This document shows positions 48,946 to 60,215 of a stretch of 64,000 bases of DNA, piece after piece. Within the stretch, counting starts at the first letter, position 1; the number at the start of each line of letters is the position of its first letter. A model generated the notes under the pieces. It worked only from the letters and a program-made list of their open reading frames with translations, was not told the DNA's origin and did no database searches. This DNA comes from Coleophoma eucalyptorum (Eukaryota > Ascomycota > Leotiomycetes > Helotiales > Dermateaceae): assembly GCA_026120035.1 (NCBI GenBank), contig JALRME010000025.1:186001-250000 (forward strand), given 5' to 3'. The position numbers and the translations under genes were made by a program.

Positions 48946-49962
48946 ATGAAGACAAACCTCGATATTGTCAAGGAATGTGACAAGTAAGCATCCTTATGAT
49001 GTGTAAAACCCCATTTCTGACTTCAGGTTTCCGGTCTAAGCTTCCCTTACCATGATATAGGAGATATTCTCGGTTACGAAACACAAATAGCTTCGCTGTG
49101 GAAATTCTTCTTGCCTGATGATCCCAGGCCTCACGGGTTCTTGTTGGATTCTGTAGTAGAAGCTATGCCATGGACATCAGATTTCCGCCTTGTTACTGCC
49201 CCGCAAAAGGAAGTACATCTGCTCAAAAGCAATAGACAAGATTGGCAGGCAGCTTGCAATGAAGCGATCGATGAAGTGCTCGATCTTGCCCGCGAAAAAG
49301 GCTCCTTTCCAAAATTAGGTCGCAAACGCGACGAGAAGTTCCCCATAGTTGGAGCAAATTTCTTTGTAGCGATTGAACGGTCGGCGAGTTCTCTATTTGG
49401 AATCATCGGCCAAGGGGTGCACATGACTGTCTATACTAGCACGCCTACCGGGTTGAAAGTCTGGATCCCTCAGCGAAACCTCAACAAATCAACGTACCCG
49501 GGCATGCTGGACAATGCTGTGGCAGGTGGTGTTGCAGCAGGAGAAATGCCCATGGAGTGCCTGATCCGTGAGGCTGACGAAGAAGCTGCAATTAGAAAAG
49601 ATGTGGTCTCTAAAAATGCAAGGGCTGCTGGAACCGTAACCTGGTTTAACATCAGCAACGAGATGGCAGGAGGTCCTCCAGGGCTTATGAATCCAGGTGT
49701 ACTTTATGTTTACGATTTGGAAATTAGCCAGGATGTGGCTCTGAAGCCAGTCGACAACGATGTTCATGCGTTCCACCTGATGGATTTAAAGCAGGTACAA
49801 GAGGCGATGCGAGAAGGGAGATTCAAACCGGCTTCCGCCTCGGTCATGATGGATTTCTTGATAAGGCATGGTCTTATTACGGCTGAGTGTGACAAAGATT
49901 ATGCGGATATTGTGTCAAGACTCCACCGAAAGTTGCCTTTCTCTACAAGCTCGATACAATGA
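48946..49962 (+). CDS. Nudix hydrolase (DUF4743 / thiamine-pyrophosphokinase-related type)
   Basis: Exons 48946-48983 and 49041-49962 (57 bp intron); product 319 aa. The intron acceptor TCTAAG at 49040 gives CDNFPYHDIGD, in the position where homologues have similar residues; the earlier acceptor TTCAG leads to a stop. The N-terminal half is the DUF4743-type region (DDPRPHGFLLDSVVEAMPW). The Nudix box lies at about residues 174-197: GGVAAGEMPMECLIREADEEA fits G-x5-E-x7-R-E-x2-E-E except that the late Gly is Ala. Nudix enzymes split nucleoside or prenyl diphosphates; the substrate is unknown. In this cluster, FAD to FMN or DMAPP to DMAP would both feed the Pad1 reaction, which is inference. 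Confidence 0.9.
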
Positions 49963-50249
49963 GTTTTTGCTAGATCGGCCCTGAAGCCTTTCAATCGTAA
50001 TTTGAAGATCGATGTTAAGCAGATTCCAGAGAAGAATTGCAGGAAGCGAGCATGAAAAGTACAATAATCTTCGACATACAGCTTGTTCGCCTGCATATAA
50101 GTGAGCCAATTTCATGGTTATGCTGTATCTGTGATGTCGATACATTTTCCGATGAAATGCAGGACTTCATTCATAACTACTTGCATCCTAGAGGAGAATG
50201 TAAAAATAATAGCTTAGTTTTAAATTTCCTTATTCACCCCATCTTCTCG

Positions 50250-51054
50250 CTACTCTTGCTGAGAACTCTTTAATCTCTGCTCCGCATTCTTCGCAGCATT
50301 TCCTTCCAGTCCATAAGCCATCATTCCCTCCGGTGGCTTCATTTCAAATGTTTCACGAATAACGGCATACTGATAATAGCCACACCTGGCGATTGGCAGC
50401 GCTTTACTCAGATCAACCAGACCATCTGTGAGGATGTCCTCAGATATATGGATGCCAACCACTTTTCCAATGACTATATCAACAGTTCCCATTGGAGGGT
50501 TCCCAGGTAGGTGTATAGTCGAATGATAAGTACACTCAAATCTGATGGGTGACTGTTCAACCATAGGAACTGTGTGCTGGAGAGTCGTCGACGGTATTTT
50601 TGCCAGACCTGCTCGAACAAATTCATCGACTCCATATGGTGTCTGCTCCGAAGTAATATTCATGGCGTGGCGGAGGTCCCACGTACACATGTTCCAGACG
50701 AATGAGCCGGTGCTTTCAGCGTTGATGGTGGTATCTTTCCGAGTATTTTCATCGGTCTGATTTGCTGAGAACATGACATATGGAGGGTCGAATGTCAAGT
50801 TATTGAATTGACTGTAGTATAGGATTATTGGTCTGCGTTGTCAGAGATTGAAAGGGAATAGAGTTGATACCTGTAAGGTGCCAGATTATCTTTGCCATCA
50901 CTGGATCTGGTCGAGATCCATCCAATAGGCCGGGGAACGACACATGACTATGAATTGTCAGTGGCGAAATAAGATGACTATCCTTCAGATGCCGATTTAC
51001 TTTGAAAGGGTCTCTTGGAAGATTGTGCGGAGTTACTCCCGGTTCATAGAACAT
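50250..51054 (-). CDS. Flavin-reductase-like FMN-binding split-barrel protein
   Basis: Exons 51054-51001, 50947-50871 and 50811-50250 (introns 53 and 59 bp); product 230 aa. The second exon gives SCVVPRPIGWISTRSSDGKDNLAPYS, the hallmark of DIM6/NTAB-type flavin-reductase-like proteins. QFNNLTFDPPYVMFSANQT and STGSFVWNMCTWDLRHAMN follow, as in the family. These proteins bind FMN and often reduce free flavin with NAD(P)H. The gene is divergent from PAD1 with 450 bp between starts, so co-expression is likely. Since UbiX/Pad1 enzymes prenylate reduced FMN, a role in supplying FMNH2 is attractive but unproven. Confidence 0.92.
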
Positions 51055-51504
51055 GGTTGGAATTTACGACTGTGAAAATGACAATGAGATCAAAGTTCAT
51101 ATACAGCAACTTAAAATACTATATAAATCAATGTTATACCATGAGAAGCGATAATGAATATCGGACTTGAGGCGGTTTGCGAATGCCGACATAAAATAAT
51201 CTGGGGCGCCGCTAACTACGAGCCGACAATCCGGCTGTTGTTTCTCGGACTTGTTCGGCGGACTTCGGATTAAAGATTTTATCACTTACTTGCTCTTCGC
51301 CAACCTCCATGGAAGCACATGTGTATACATATATAGCGAACTGGATCTAAAATCCTCAATACCAGTGCATCATAAACAAACATCCGTTACTCAACCATAC
51401 TTCTTCTCTTTTCCTTAATTCACAAAGACAAAGCTTTGAGATCTGCACCTGCACTCAAACGCACATCTAAGTTTTACAAAATAAGAAAAATAAAAACCAG
51501 AATC
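51055..51504. promoter_or_regulatory. Divergent promoter, flavin reductase / PAD1
   Basis: A 450 bp shared upstream region. At about 51246-51268 it contains repeated CGGACTT units with three CGG triplets in the same orientation plus one adjoining. Such clustered CGG triplets are candidate Zn2Cys6 sites. A short TATATATA-like element lies near 51327. Functional assignment is inference. Confidence 0.5.
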
Positions 51505-52113
51505 ATGTCCGGAGTGTCAACACCAAACAGCATAATCCCACGCAGGAAACGGATCGTGGTTGGGATGACAGGAGCGACGGGGGCAGTTCTTGGAATCAAA
51601 TTACTTATCGCCCTGCGACGCCTGAACATTGAGTCGCATCTTATCATTAGCCAGTGGGCGGAAGCGACGATAAAATATGAGACTGATTATGCGCCAACCA
51701 ACGTGCGTGCGCTTGCTGACCACGTATATTCAAATCACGACCAGGCAGCGCCGATATCAAGCGGTTCGTTTCGTGCCGATGGTATGATTATTGTGCCGTG
51801 TAGTATGAAGACTCTGGCCGCGGTACACGCTGGCTACTGTGACGACCTGATTTCAAGGGCAGCCGATGTTATGTTGAAGGAAAGGCGAAGACTGGTTTTG
51901 GCTGTTAGGGAAACTCCTTTGAGTGAGATCCATCTGAGAAATATGCTTGAGGTCACGAGAGCTGGTGCGATTATCTGTCCGGCAATGCCGGCTTTCTACA
52001 CAAAGCCAGGCTCAATTGATGACTTGGTTGATCAGATGGTTGGCCGTATGTTGGATCTTTTCGATGTAGATACTGGAGACTTTCAGAGATGGAACGGATT
52101 TCAGAAGGAGTAA
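51505..52113 (+). CDS. PAD1: Flavin prenyltransferase, UbiX/Pad1 family
   Basis: Prenylates FMNH2 to prenylated FMN, the cofactor of UbiD/Fdc1 decarboxylases; despite the old name it is not itself a decarboxylase. Single exon, 202 aa. The Rossmann-like entry is RIVVGMTGATGAVLGIKLL at residues 13-31. Then HLIISQWAEATIKYE, SFRADGMIIVPCSMKTLAAVHAGYCDDLISRAADVMLKERR and LVLAVRETPLSEIHLRNM follow: the conserved FMN- and phosphate-binding segments of UbiX. I chose the ATG at 51505 (MSGVSTPNS); the upstream in-frame codons have no ATG. Some fungal PAD1 proteins carry a mitochondrial presequence, but I see no clear one here. FDC1 follows 908 bp downstream. Confidence 0.96.
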   Translation: MSGVSTPNSIIPRRKRIVVGMTGATGAVLGIKLLIALRRLNIESHLIISQWAEATIKYETDYAPTNVRALADHVYSNHDQAAPISSGSFRADGMIIVPCSMKTLAAVHAGYCDDLISRAADVMLKERRRLVLAVRETPLSEIHLRNMLEVTRAGAIICPAMPAFYTKPGSIDDLVDQMVGRMLDLFDVDTGDFQRWNGFQKE

Positions 52114-53021
52114 AGTGCTGATTATTGTACATTATTGTACCCGGTATTGGGAGCATAGCGTTGGATATCGAACTTGTTAGCTAGAAAACTTTAGGAGACT
52201 CCCTGAATGATATTGTCCTGTTTACTTCGTGTCTGGATGACTATTGACTTCCTTTGTACTTTCAGAAAAACCTTTGGATCATGATTCGAGAATGCACATC
52301 CGCAAACTCAAAATCAAGTCTCTTACATCTTCAGCAAATAAGACAAATAATACACCCTAGAAAGATGTTGCAGAATTCGGAACACTGAAAAGTTTCTGAT
52401 AAGGTAGTATTGATTTCCCGCTCAAACTGGCTCAATTCAAGATTTCGTGCTTGCTCAAAGTGCTGTGGTAAATGAGAGACTGTATACTTTGATAGCTAAG
52501 AAAAGAAGACGACGGATATAATCTGCGAGGTTAAGATATGGTACCAGGCATGTTAGGGAGGGTGTTGTTGGCCTACTTCCGGATACAAGTTGGGGAGGAT
52601 TTGGAAGCTAAGCGAGAGGATTTGCTAAACAAAGAGCAGATCTTGTCCATTGTGCGAAGAAGTGGATATGCTCATTTTACGTGGTGGTGTGGATTAACAC
52701 GTCATAATTCGGTGAAACAGGCTCGGAATGTACTTGTCGGATGTGAAAGTAGCTCGGAAAGCCCGAGGAGAGGTTGCGTGGGTCGACTGAGATATTATTT
52801 CTCCGAGAACTTGCGAGACTCTTCGAGTTGTTACAGTGGGGCCCCGTCTCCCGGAGAGACCCATGGGTTGGCTACCTATGCTCCTGAATATCTTAAATAC
52901 ACCTTCAAGCATCTGATGGTTGCTATTTGACATTCCATTTCAGACAATTTGAAGTGAAATATCAAAACGCCATTTCCAACAATCAAGACAGTTTCAAACC
53001 GAACATCAATTCTTAGATAAA
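52114..53021. promoter_or_regulatory. PAD1-FDC1 spacer with inverted CGG-N5-CCG site
   Basis: Between two same-strand genes. A perfect inverted repeat CTCGG-AAAGC-CCGAG is at 52753-52767, about 255 bp before FDC1. A second imperfect one, TCTCC-C-GGAGA, is near 52847-52858. These suit a Zn2Cys6 dimer. The 130-aa frame at 52538-52930 matches nothing I know and is treated as chance. Confidence 0.5.
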
Positions 53022-54563
53022 ATGTCATCAGAAAAGAGTTATCACCTCTCCAAGTCCAATCAGGACCTACCACATATGAACTTTCGATCATTTGTCGAAG
53101 CACTGCGAGAAGATGGCGACTTAGCTGAAATCATGGATGAAATTGACCCGAATCTTGAAGCCGGTGCGATCATTCGCAAAGTCTGTGAGACCGACGACAA
53201 AGCACCGCTCTTCCATAACATGAAAGGAGCTAAGGATGGACTTTTCAAGATCCTTGGAGCACCTGCATCGCTCCGCAAAGATCCAAGACAAAGATTTGGC
53301 CGTGTCGCACGTCATTTGGGGTTGCCTCCAACTGCATCCATGAGAGATATCTGTGACAAGATGCTATCGCCAGCTCACGCCCAACCAATTCCCCCAAACG
53401 TGGTTGCGGATGGACCATGTAAAGAGAACAAGCTTTTCGGGGACGAAATCGACCTTTCAATCCTACCTGCTCCATTGCTCCACCAGGCCGATGGAGGGAA
53501 GTACATCCAAACATATGGTATGCACATTGTACAATCGCCGGACAAGTCCTGGACCAACTGGTCTATTGCTCGTGCCATGGTCCACGACAAGAATCACTTA
53601 GCCGGGTTGGTTATTGAACCTCAGCACATCTGGCAAATTCATCAAATGTGGAAGAAGGAAGGAAAGGATGTGCCATGGGCGTTGGCGTTTGGTGTTCCCC
53701 CAGCCGCCATTATGGCCTCTAGCATGCCAATTCCGGATGGCGTCACAGAGGCTGGATATATCGGAGCAATGACTGGAAACGCTCTGGACGTTGTGAAATG
53801 CGAGACTAATGATCTTTATGTTCCTGCAAATTCCGAAATCGTTTTCGAAGGCACCCTTTCTATTACAGAAACAGCACCAGAGGGACCATTTGGCGAGATG
53901 CATGGATACGTTTTCCCAGGCGATGTCCACCAATGTCCCAAGTATAAGGTCAATGCTATCACCTACCGCAATGGTGCCATTATGCCAGTCTCTGGCTGTG
54001 GCCGAATCACTGATGAAACCCACACACTGATCGGCTCTCTTGCAGCGGCCCAGATCCGCCAAATCTGCCAGGATGCCGGTCTCCCCATTACAGATGCATT
54101 CGCACCATTTGAGACCCAGGTCACATGGGTTGCATTGAAAGTCGATATCAAGAAGCTGAAGGCGATGAATACCACTCCGGAAAAGTTTCGCAAAATGGTA
54201 GGGGATCTGATCTTCTATTGCAAAGCCGGATATACGATCCACCGTATTGTGCTTTGTGGAGATGATATTGATATCTACAACGGAAAGGACGTTATTTTTG
54301 CGTTTAGCACCCGATGCCGCCCCAACAAAGATGAGACCTTCTATGATGAATGTAGAGGCTTTCCACTTATCCCTTACATGTCTCATGGTACTGGATCACC
54401 TGTCCAAGGTGGTAAAGTCATTTCAGATGCTCTGATGCCCGCGGAGTATAAAGGCGAACAAGACTGGCAGCAGGCTAGCTTCAAGCATTCCTTTCCAGAG
54501 GAGCTGCAAGACAGCGTGAATGCGAGATGGACCAAGGCATGGGGCTTTGCAGAAAGCAGCTAA
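53022..54563 (+). CDS. FDC1: Ferulic/cinnamic acid decarboxylase Fdc1 (UbiD family)
   Basis: A prFMN-dependent non-oxidative decarboxylase that turns aromatic acrylic acids (cinnamic, ferulic, sorbic) into the vinyl compound plus CO2. Single exon, 513 aa, the expected length. Key motifs: [24 protein letters not shown] (cofactor-binding Arg at residue 184) and [16 protein letters not shown] with catalytic Glu 287 and Glu 292. These correspond to R173, E277 and E282 of Aspergillus niger Fdc1 by motif. [17 protein letters not shown] and [16 protein letters not shown] are also conserved. No targeting signal is obvious. Its 3' end is only 67 bp from the convergent end of the regulator gene. Confidence 0.97.
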   Translation: MSSEKSYHLSKSNQDLPHMNFRSFVEALREDGDLAEIMDEIDPNLEAGAIIRKVCETDDKAPLFHNMKGAKDGLFKILGAPASLRKDPRQRFGRVARHLGLPPTASMRDICDKMLSPAHAQPIPPNVVADGPCKENKLFGDEIDLSILPAPLLHQADGGKYIQTYGMHIVQSPDKSWTNWSIARAMVHDKNHLAGLVIEPQHIWQIHQMWKKEGKDVPWALAFGVPPAAIMASSMPIPDGVTEAGYIGAMTGNALDVVKCETNDLYVPANSEIVFEGTLSITETAPEGPFGEMHGYVFPGDVHQCPKYKVNAITYRNGAIMPVSGCGRITDETHTLIGSLAAAQIRQICQDAGLPITDAFAPFETQVTWVALKVDIKKLKAMNTTPEKFRKMVGDLIFYCKAGYTIHRIVLCGDDIDIYNGKDVIFAFSTRCRPNKDETFYDECRGFPLIPYMSHGTGSPVQGGKVISDALMPAEYKGEQDWQQASFKHSFPEELQDSVNARWTKAWGFAESS

Positions 54564-54630
54564 CTGCAGTGAAAAATCGTAAAGATATAGTTGTGGTATC
54601 TTAGCAAATTCATGGTTATTCATAAAGCGC

Positions 54631-57118
54631 TCAAAGCATCCAGGGCTCTAATAAAGATCCGTTGTAGTCAGGTAATAATGAGTCCCCGAAATCAATTGGA
54701 TCTAGCGTCTCGATTAGATATATTTTGCTAAAGAATATTGAAAACCTACTCCAAACAATAGAGTCAAACACATCCAGCGGAGAGTTGCTTATTTGAATTA
54801 TGTCATCTTGACCAGGAAAGCCTATAACGTCCATGTAGTTGGTATTAACTTGTGAACCACTTCTTATTCCATGTTAGCGAAGTTTATTCAGGGTAAAATA
54901 AGTTTAAGAATTCTTACTCGGGTCGTTCAACACTCATCGCTGGTAAAGGTCGATTACTTGTTGACTCGGAATTGGCGCCGCCACTGTTGAAAATAGTGTT
55001 GTGGGTTATATTATTAGAATTATTGTTATATAGCTGTCGAAGTGCTGTGACTGCTCTTGTATGCGGAGCGGATAGCTCGAAATCGAGATCTATATCTTGT
55101 CCTTGACGACCTTGTTCTTCAGGGTCTCTTGATAAGATATCGAGAATTTCTCCTAACAAATCCCGAACATCTCCATTCATAGCCGTTTCACCCAAAAGGC
55201 CCAGTAGCAACGCCGAGCTAAGACCATTGTGAATAACGGCCCATGAACGAGAGGCAACGACACTCAGTGAGTGTAGTTGCACAAACGCACGAACACTTCG
55301 CAATAGATTCTCAATACACCTATCCATAAGCTGTACCTGAACATCGGTCTTGGGTTGTAGATTGTGTCTTCCTCGTAGTGACGGGCGGCATAACCATGCT
55401 ATTACAAAAGAAATATGTAGATCTAGTGCGCATGTTTCGCATCGCTGGCGTATATTGGAATGCATGGGATGGCCAATTTTCTTGAGGCGAATATGCTCAA
55501 TCCTAGCTACAGTCGATTGTATGTTTCCAAAATTTTGTGTTGCCTGTCTGGCCCCAATACTGTTGCTCCGAATCATGATGTCACAGAGGGTATCCATCGC
55601 ATCCTTATAGGAGAAGGTTTCCGAGAATGGCTTTTCAGTGCGAGCGGCCATCGTGGCAGGAGGCCTATCATAACAAAGTGAAAGTAGACTGTCTTGCCAT
55701 ATCAAAGCTAGCCTGAGAATGTGAGATTGGGTTTTTTTCAAACAGTGCCGAGGAGCTTAAGCATACCAGAGCATATATCGTGGTGATGAAGTATTCTGGT
55801 CATCATGCAACCCAATGCTTTGAGCCACCCTGACTGTTGTCCCCAAGAGTATCCAGGCCGCCTCTGGCTTCATATCGTTCTGCAAGACGTTCCCTAATAT
55901 TAACAATGTCTGCACACACAAAAGTGATGGCCGGACGAGAAAATTGGCCAATCGTAAACATTGGAAAGAGTACCGCGCTTTTGCCATTGGTCAGTAAGGC
56001 TTCTATCTTCGGGCTTTAAGTGGGTTCCTATTTACTATAAAGCTGAGATTTGCTTTTCCTCTCTTGAACTGGGCTGTCAGAATATTGTGTTCCAGACGCC
56101 AAGACTGCGAAAAGTGAGCCAATCCATGAAATAGGCTTCTGAAAATGGGTTTCATCAACGGGATGATTCTGGTTGTATAAGTGGCCCTTCTTAACTGCAC
56201 GTGTCTCAAGATATGAACAGAGCTCGAGTTCGAATTTTTCAATATCCGGAATCATTGGGGAAAGTGGGTGGGATTCAAGTTTATAGCATCTGAAGAGCCT
56301 GCTCAGGTGTCAGCAAGTCTATTTCAAAGCTGATAAATCAGCTGAATAGCAGAATATCATACGTGACGGCACCACTGCCTCACTTCTAAAAGGCGAAAGG
56401 CTCACTTTATGATTTCTCGGTCTGCAGGCAAAGCTTTAAAAAGATCTAGATTCAGTCTCCTCAAAGATATGTTTGATTCTTGCATGAATGGATATGCTGA
56501 TCTTGATTCTTTCAATCCAAGGATTGGTAGTATCGCATCTTCAGCATTCTGATTGGGAGTTGTCTGAGCTGGACTGACTTGTGAAGTCGAGTCTCTAAGG
56601 AAAGCTGGCATGGAATTCGTACCGAGGTAGGGACCTCTACGGTCCTGCTCTTCACTCTCTTGAATGATAGTGCCGTCCCTCGATTCAGGGTAACTGGTAG
56701 CTGGGACATTGGTATTTCTATCCGTCCTTGATTGCTCTGCGCTGTTTGACACAGCATCAAGTATGACCCCTCCAGGAATAGCCATTGAGGAACCAGTATG
56801 TGCTCGTAGTCTTGAAGTCAAGACATCTTCATTTTGAGATGAATAATGTTCCACAGCTTCAGCACTGGGTTGTGCTAGATGATCAGATGTTACGGGCGTA
56901 GCTCTCCCATGATTCTGCCCACCCTGAGATTGGGTCGTAAAGGAGCAAAGCTCTGGATAGCCTCTCTTAATGCAATTCTGACATGGCGCATTGCTGTCGC
57001 ATTTCACCTTTCTCGTCCGACAAGGGTAGCAACTGGTCCTGGCTCTCCTCTTCCGCTGGCGGAGAATTTGCCGTACTTCATCATCCGGGCGAGAAGCTAG
57101 CTCATCCACGGACTCCAT
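54631..57118 (-). CDS. Zn2Cys6 transcription factor of the decarboxylase cluster
   Basis: Exons 57118-56406, 56289-56036, 55977-55767, 55712-54918 and 54862-54631; introns 116, 58, 54 and 55 bp with consistent phases; product 734 aa. The binuclear zinc cluster is at residues 30-57: C-YP-C-RTRKVK-C-DSNAP-C-QN-C-IKRGYPEL-C. A Ser/Pro-rich middle follows. The fungal-specific transcription-factor domain starts near residue 240, with SFQCLRLANFLVRPSLLCVQTLLILGNVLQN, RVAQSIGLH and LALIWQDSLLSLCYDRPPA. The third exon's acceptor lies just after GCAAAAG; the last exon is short of clear homology, so the C-terminal 75 residues are less certain. In A. niger a Zn2Cys6 factor (SdrA) sits beside padA1 and controls decarboxylation, so this is probably the cluster's regulator. 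Confidence 0.88.
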
Positions 57119-57576
57119 GCTCACAAGTCAGCATATATTAATATCCGAAAGGGTACAGGCCGAGGCGTGGGTTGAGTCTTGGGGGGCCAGACTGTGCGTG
57201 GTCCTCCCGTTACCTTTCTCCGAAAAATCGCTTTAGTTCGGATATCTCTCGGCACGTGATTTCGATGTTAGATACATAAGCAGAAAATGTCTATATTTTC
57301 CTTGTCAGATCTCATATGAACCAACCGGCTTGGATTTCATTCTATCTCTTAAATTATCACATCCAACGAGTTTATGCACGAACCCAAAACCGGTCTTAAA
57401 GTAATTAAGAGGTTAAGTCTCAACCTTTAGGGCCCTGTACCAACAAGGTACTCGTAATGAATTGATGTCAATGATAGTCCAATTTGATGTCTGTGGTGTT
57501 GAACTTTATGTATAGAATTTTATAATCATGGCGGTCTTGAAATTCTAGTCAATGATAGTACCAGTATAAGGACGTT
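57119..57576. promoter_or_regulatory. Promoter region of the Zn2Cys6 regulator
   Basis: 458 bp between two minus-strand genes. CCG/CGG triplets occur at about 57139-57147 and at 57219-57251 (TTCTCCGAAAAAT... TTCGGATATCTCTCGG), followed by a CACGTG E-box, leaving autoregulation possible. No gene seen. Confidence 0.45.
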
Positions 57577-58938
57577 TTACATCAGATCTTCTGATTCCGT
57601 AATAACATAGTTCTGAAAGGCTCTGCTTGGAACCCGCTGTTCAAACATGATATCCAGATCTGCAAAGCTGCGGTCTTTAGTTTCAGGGTATTCGAAGAAA
57701 ACCAGCACCAGCACGATAATACATGTTGCTGCATAGATGAAGCCAATTTTGCCTCCAAGATTGCCCGCGTCTTGGTGAAACATGTAGGGAATAACAACAT
57801 TCCAGACTGTTAAGAAGAAGTAATTAAACATAAACCCTATACTTTGTGACTTGGCACGCAGACGTATAGCTGAAACCTCGCCGGCTATAGCCATGGATGG
57901 ACTGATGGAAGGCCCGAATGTCCACCAAACCAACTGCAGTGAAATACCCACGACCCTGGAAAAGTAAGTACTAGTTGCGAATGAGATGCAAAATGGCTTA
58001 CCATAACGCTGCACTGCCTGGAAAGCACCCCGCAATACCCATGATTAAAAACAAGACTGCAGAGACCACGATTCCCAAAAGAACGAATTTTCTGCGCCCC
58101 ACTCGACTCATGAAGACGTACGTGATCACACTGCTGATAATGCCGAAACCAATACCAAGCTCAGTCATCATCGCGATATTTGAGGAATCCATGCCGTTAG
58201 CGAGGAAAGTGGCCCCAATCATCTGGGAAAGACCATTACAATAAAGGATTATACGCGTTCGTTGCCAGTTGGTGCCTCGAAAACAATCAAGGTAACTGGA
58301 TTCTTTAGAAGCCGAAAGCTGGGACATTTCTGCCTCATTTAAAACCACTATATCGGAGAATTTTGGAAACCTCTTTGCGTTTATTATAGATCCTCTCCAA
58401 AGACCGACTTGCCCCTCCGAGGTTTCCTTTACGGACGAGATGGTAAGGACTTTCGGGAATTAAGAACGCAAATATCAGAAGAATTCCTGGCCAAGTCCAT
58501 TCTGCAGCAAATAGGACCTACATCAAAGATTATATTAAAAAGATGCACGTATATTTTAGAATTTGCCAAATGTACCTTGTATGCAGATTGGTCCGTTAAC
58601 ACGAGTCGTTTTAAAGCAATTGATGCTGCAATAAGATATCCCAAGTTCTAGACCAAGTTAACAGGTATTGGATATGTTTGTTCGTAGAAACACCTATCCT
58701 ACCAAGCAGAAGGTAAAGGCAGCAAGCGCGATGCCACGAATCTTGACTGGAGTGACCTCCGAGATATATGTCTGACCTGATACGAGGGCTATGCCCAGGG
58801 CGAACCCATTTATCATCTTTCCAATCAAGAAGATGCCGCTTGTGCTGGATATATAGATAACGGCAACCCCTGCTGCGGAAACTGCACCTGCTTTCAGTTC
58901 GGCATGTGGGCGACACTCGGCTCGCGAAGACCCGTTCC
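57577..58938 (-). pseudogene. MFS sugar transporter, 5'-truncated with a frame break
   Basis: Similar to fungal sugar-type MFS permeases. Recognisable exons: 58938-58703, 58647-58576, 58517 onward, then 58348-58002 and 57955-57577. The first gives AVSAAGVAVIYISSTSGIFLIGKMINGFALGIALVSGQTYISEVTP. Later parts contain GSYLDCF-type ESSYLDCFRGTNWQRTR, SRVGRRKFVLLGI and FVVFFEYPETKDRSF-like VFFEYPETKDRSFADLD. Two defects: the N-terminal helices (about 80 residues) have no exon upstream of 58938, and the reading frame shifts by one base between about 58400 and 58350. A long intron removing the linker (donor near 58433) could hide the shift, but would delete the conserved SPYHLVRKGNLGGASRSLERIY region. 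Introns still have good borders, so decay is recent or the sequence has an error. Confidence 0.6.
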
Positions 58939-59211
58939 CTACGCCAAGAAAAGAACTGGTTAAGTATTCACGTCAAATAAAACAAGATTTTGTCTCATGA
59001 TAAATGTCCACAATTGCCGTGGACATGTTTCGGTAGAATTACTGGCGATACGTGGCACGTGGCAAAGCATAGGCGAGATTAGAGTACTCTTATGATGAGC
59101 CACTTCTACAATAATTGCTTGATTTTCAATAGACAACATCTTGAAGAAAATTGTCGCTACTACGCTTTACAATTAAATACTCTCCTTAAGGTCCTGTATT
59201 TTTTGTGTTAA

Positions 59212-59517
59212 ATGGATCTTGACACTTCAGACCAACAGCTATATGCAGAACCAGAGCCTTGGACATCTGAGGCGCAATGGATCTGGTCTCCGGAATATGA
59301 TGACTCCCTTAGCGAAGCAAGAATACTCTTGTTCAGGAAGTCCCTTCACTTAGACAAGCTGCCTTCCGACAAGGCTTTCGTTCACGTTTCCGCTGATACG
59401 CCATTACCTTATGTTCTTATCAGATGGGCCCTAAGTGCTATTGAATTTTCAAAAAGAAATCTCCTGATAGATTCTATACTGATTATATTCCCATTAGTCA
59501 AGTGGCTAGCTCCTTAA
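59212..59517 (+). pseudogene. Alpha-L-rhamnosidase-like N-terminal fragment
   Basis: A 101-aa frame starting MDLDTSDQQLYAEPEPWTSEAQWIWSPEYDDSLSEARILLFRKSLHLDKLPSDKAFVHVSADT. This fits the N-terminal beta-sandwich of bacterial-type rhamnosidases (GH78 and relatives), where a W-x-A-x-W-I-W start leads to A-R-x-x-F-R-K and then SADTRYxLYVNG. Similarity stops after ADT, where the expected 'YxLYVNG' is broken; in another frame, residues such as YTDYIPISQVA continue. No downstream catalytic domain is present up to 60215, so I call it a remnant. It is head to head with the truncated transporter. Confidence 0.5.
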
Positions 59518-60215
59518 CCAGCTAGATAGCTTATACTCTATCATAAACGGATAACCAAGCGATAGAGACTGTAGCACGTGAAATCAAGATTACAACTTTA
59601 AGGCGAAGAGCTGAAGTGAATATCTATAGATAATTATCCATCGTACTTCAATGACAAGTTTGATGAGGATCCTGATTATATCGCTTGTGTCACCGATAAC
59701 CAGCTTCGCTGGTCACGAGTTAGGAATTGTTGAAATGTCTGAGCCAACACAGGCATTCTCTGCAGAATAATAATTATCTATGACCCGAATTAATTGAATA
59801 GAGCCACTTGATATCAAAACACTGGAAATGATTTTTTCGCTTGAAAGTGTATTGTGGAACATTGACTACAAACTAAGATGCCGGATTGGGTCTTTGCCGT
59901 TCGTTTATTGGACAATTCCACGACAAATTGTTTGGGGCTACCAAGTTTACATTTGGCTTACAACTACTGCTCAAGAAGTGTCCTTTAATGATGCATCGGT
60001 GCGCCAAATTCTGACTCATACTAATACCGAAGTGATGTAAGAACATCTGTGTCTATTGCCTTTGAAGTGGCCAACTAGAAGTCAGCAATAAAATCCAGGA
60101 GAAACTTCAAAGCCTATAAATCCAAGCACAAACCACCTGTCTATTCCAACCATACATTCCAACCATCCATCTCAATCATATCAAAGCAACAACTAAAACC
60201 ACAATTACATTCAAA
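59518..60215. other. Intergenic / relic region, 700 bp
   Basis: AT-rich. A 70-aa frame at 59828-60040 (+) has no recognisable motif. The promoter of the second flavin-reductase-like gene lies at the right end. Confidence 0.5.

Noticed and set aside
49021..49067. Alternative acceptor TTCAG at 49026 in the Nudix gene
   Set aside because: It leads to a stop (GTC TAA) within a few codons; the next acceptor TCTAAG restores the family sequence.
52538..52930. 130-aa frame between PAD1 and FDC1
   Set aside because: No homology pattern and it covers the palindromic promoter site; probably chance.
58350..58437. Possible 85 bp intron (donor near 58433, acceptor at GATATAG) that would restore the transporter frame
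   Set aside because: It would delete the conserved sugar-transporter linker; a frame break is the simpler reading, though RNA data could reverse this.
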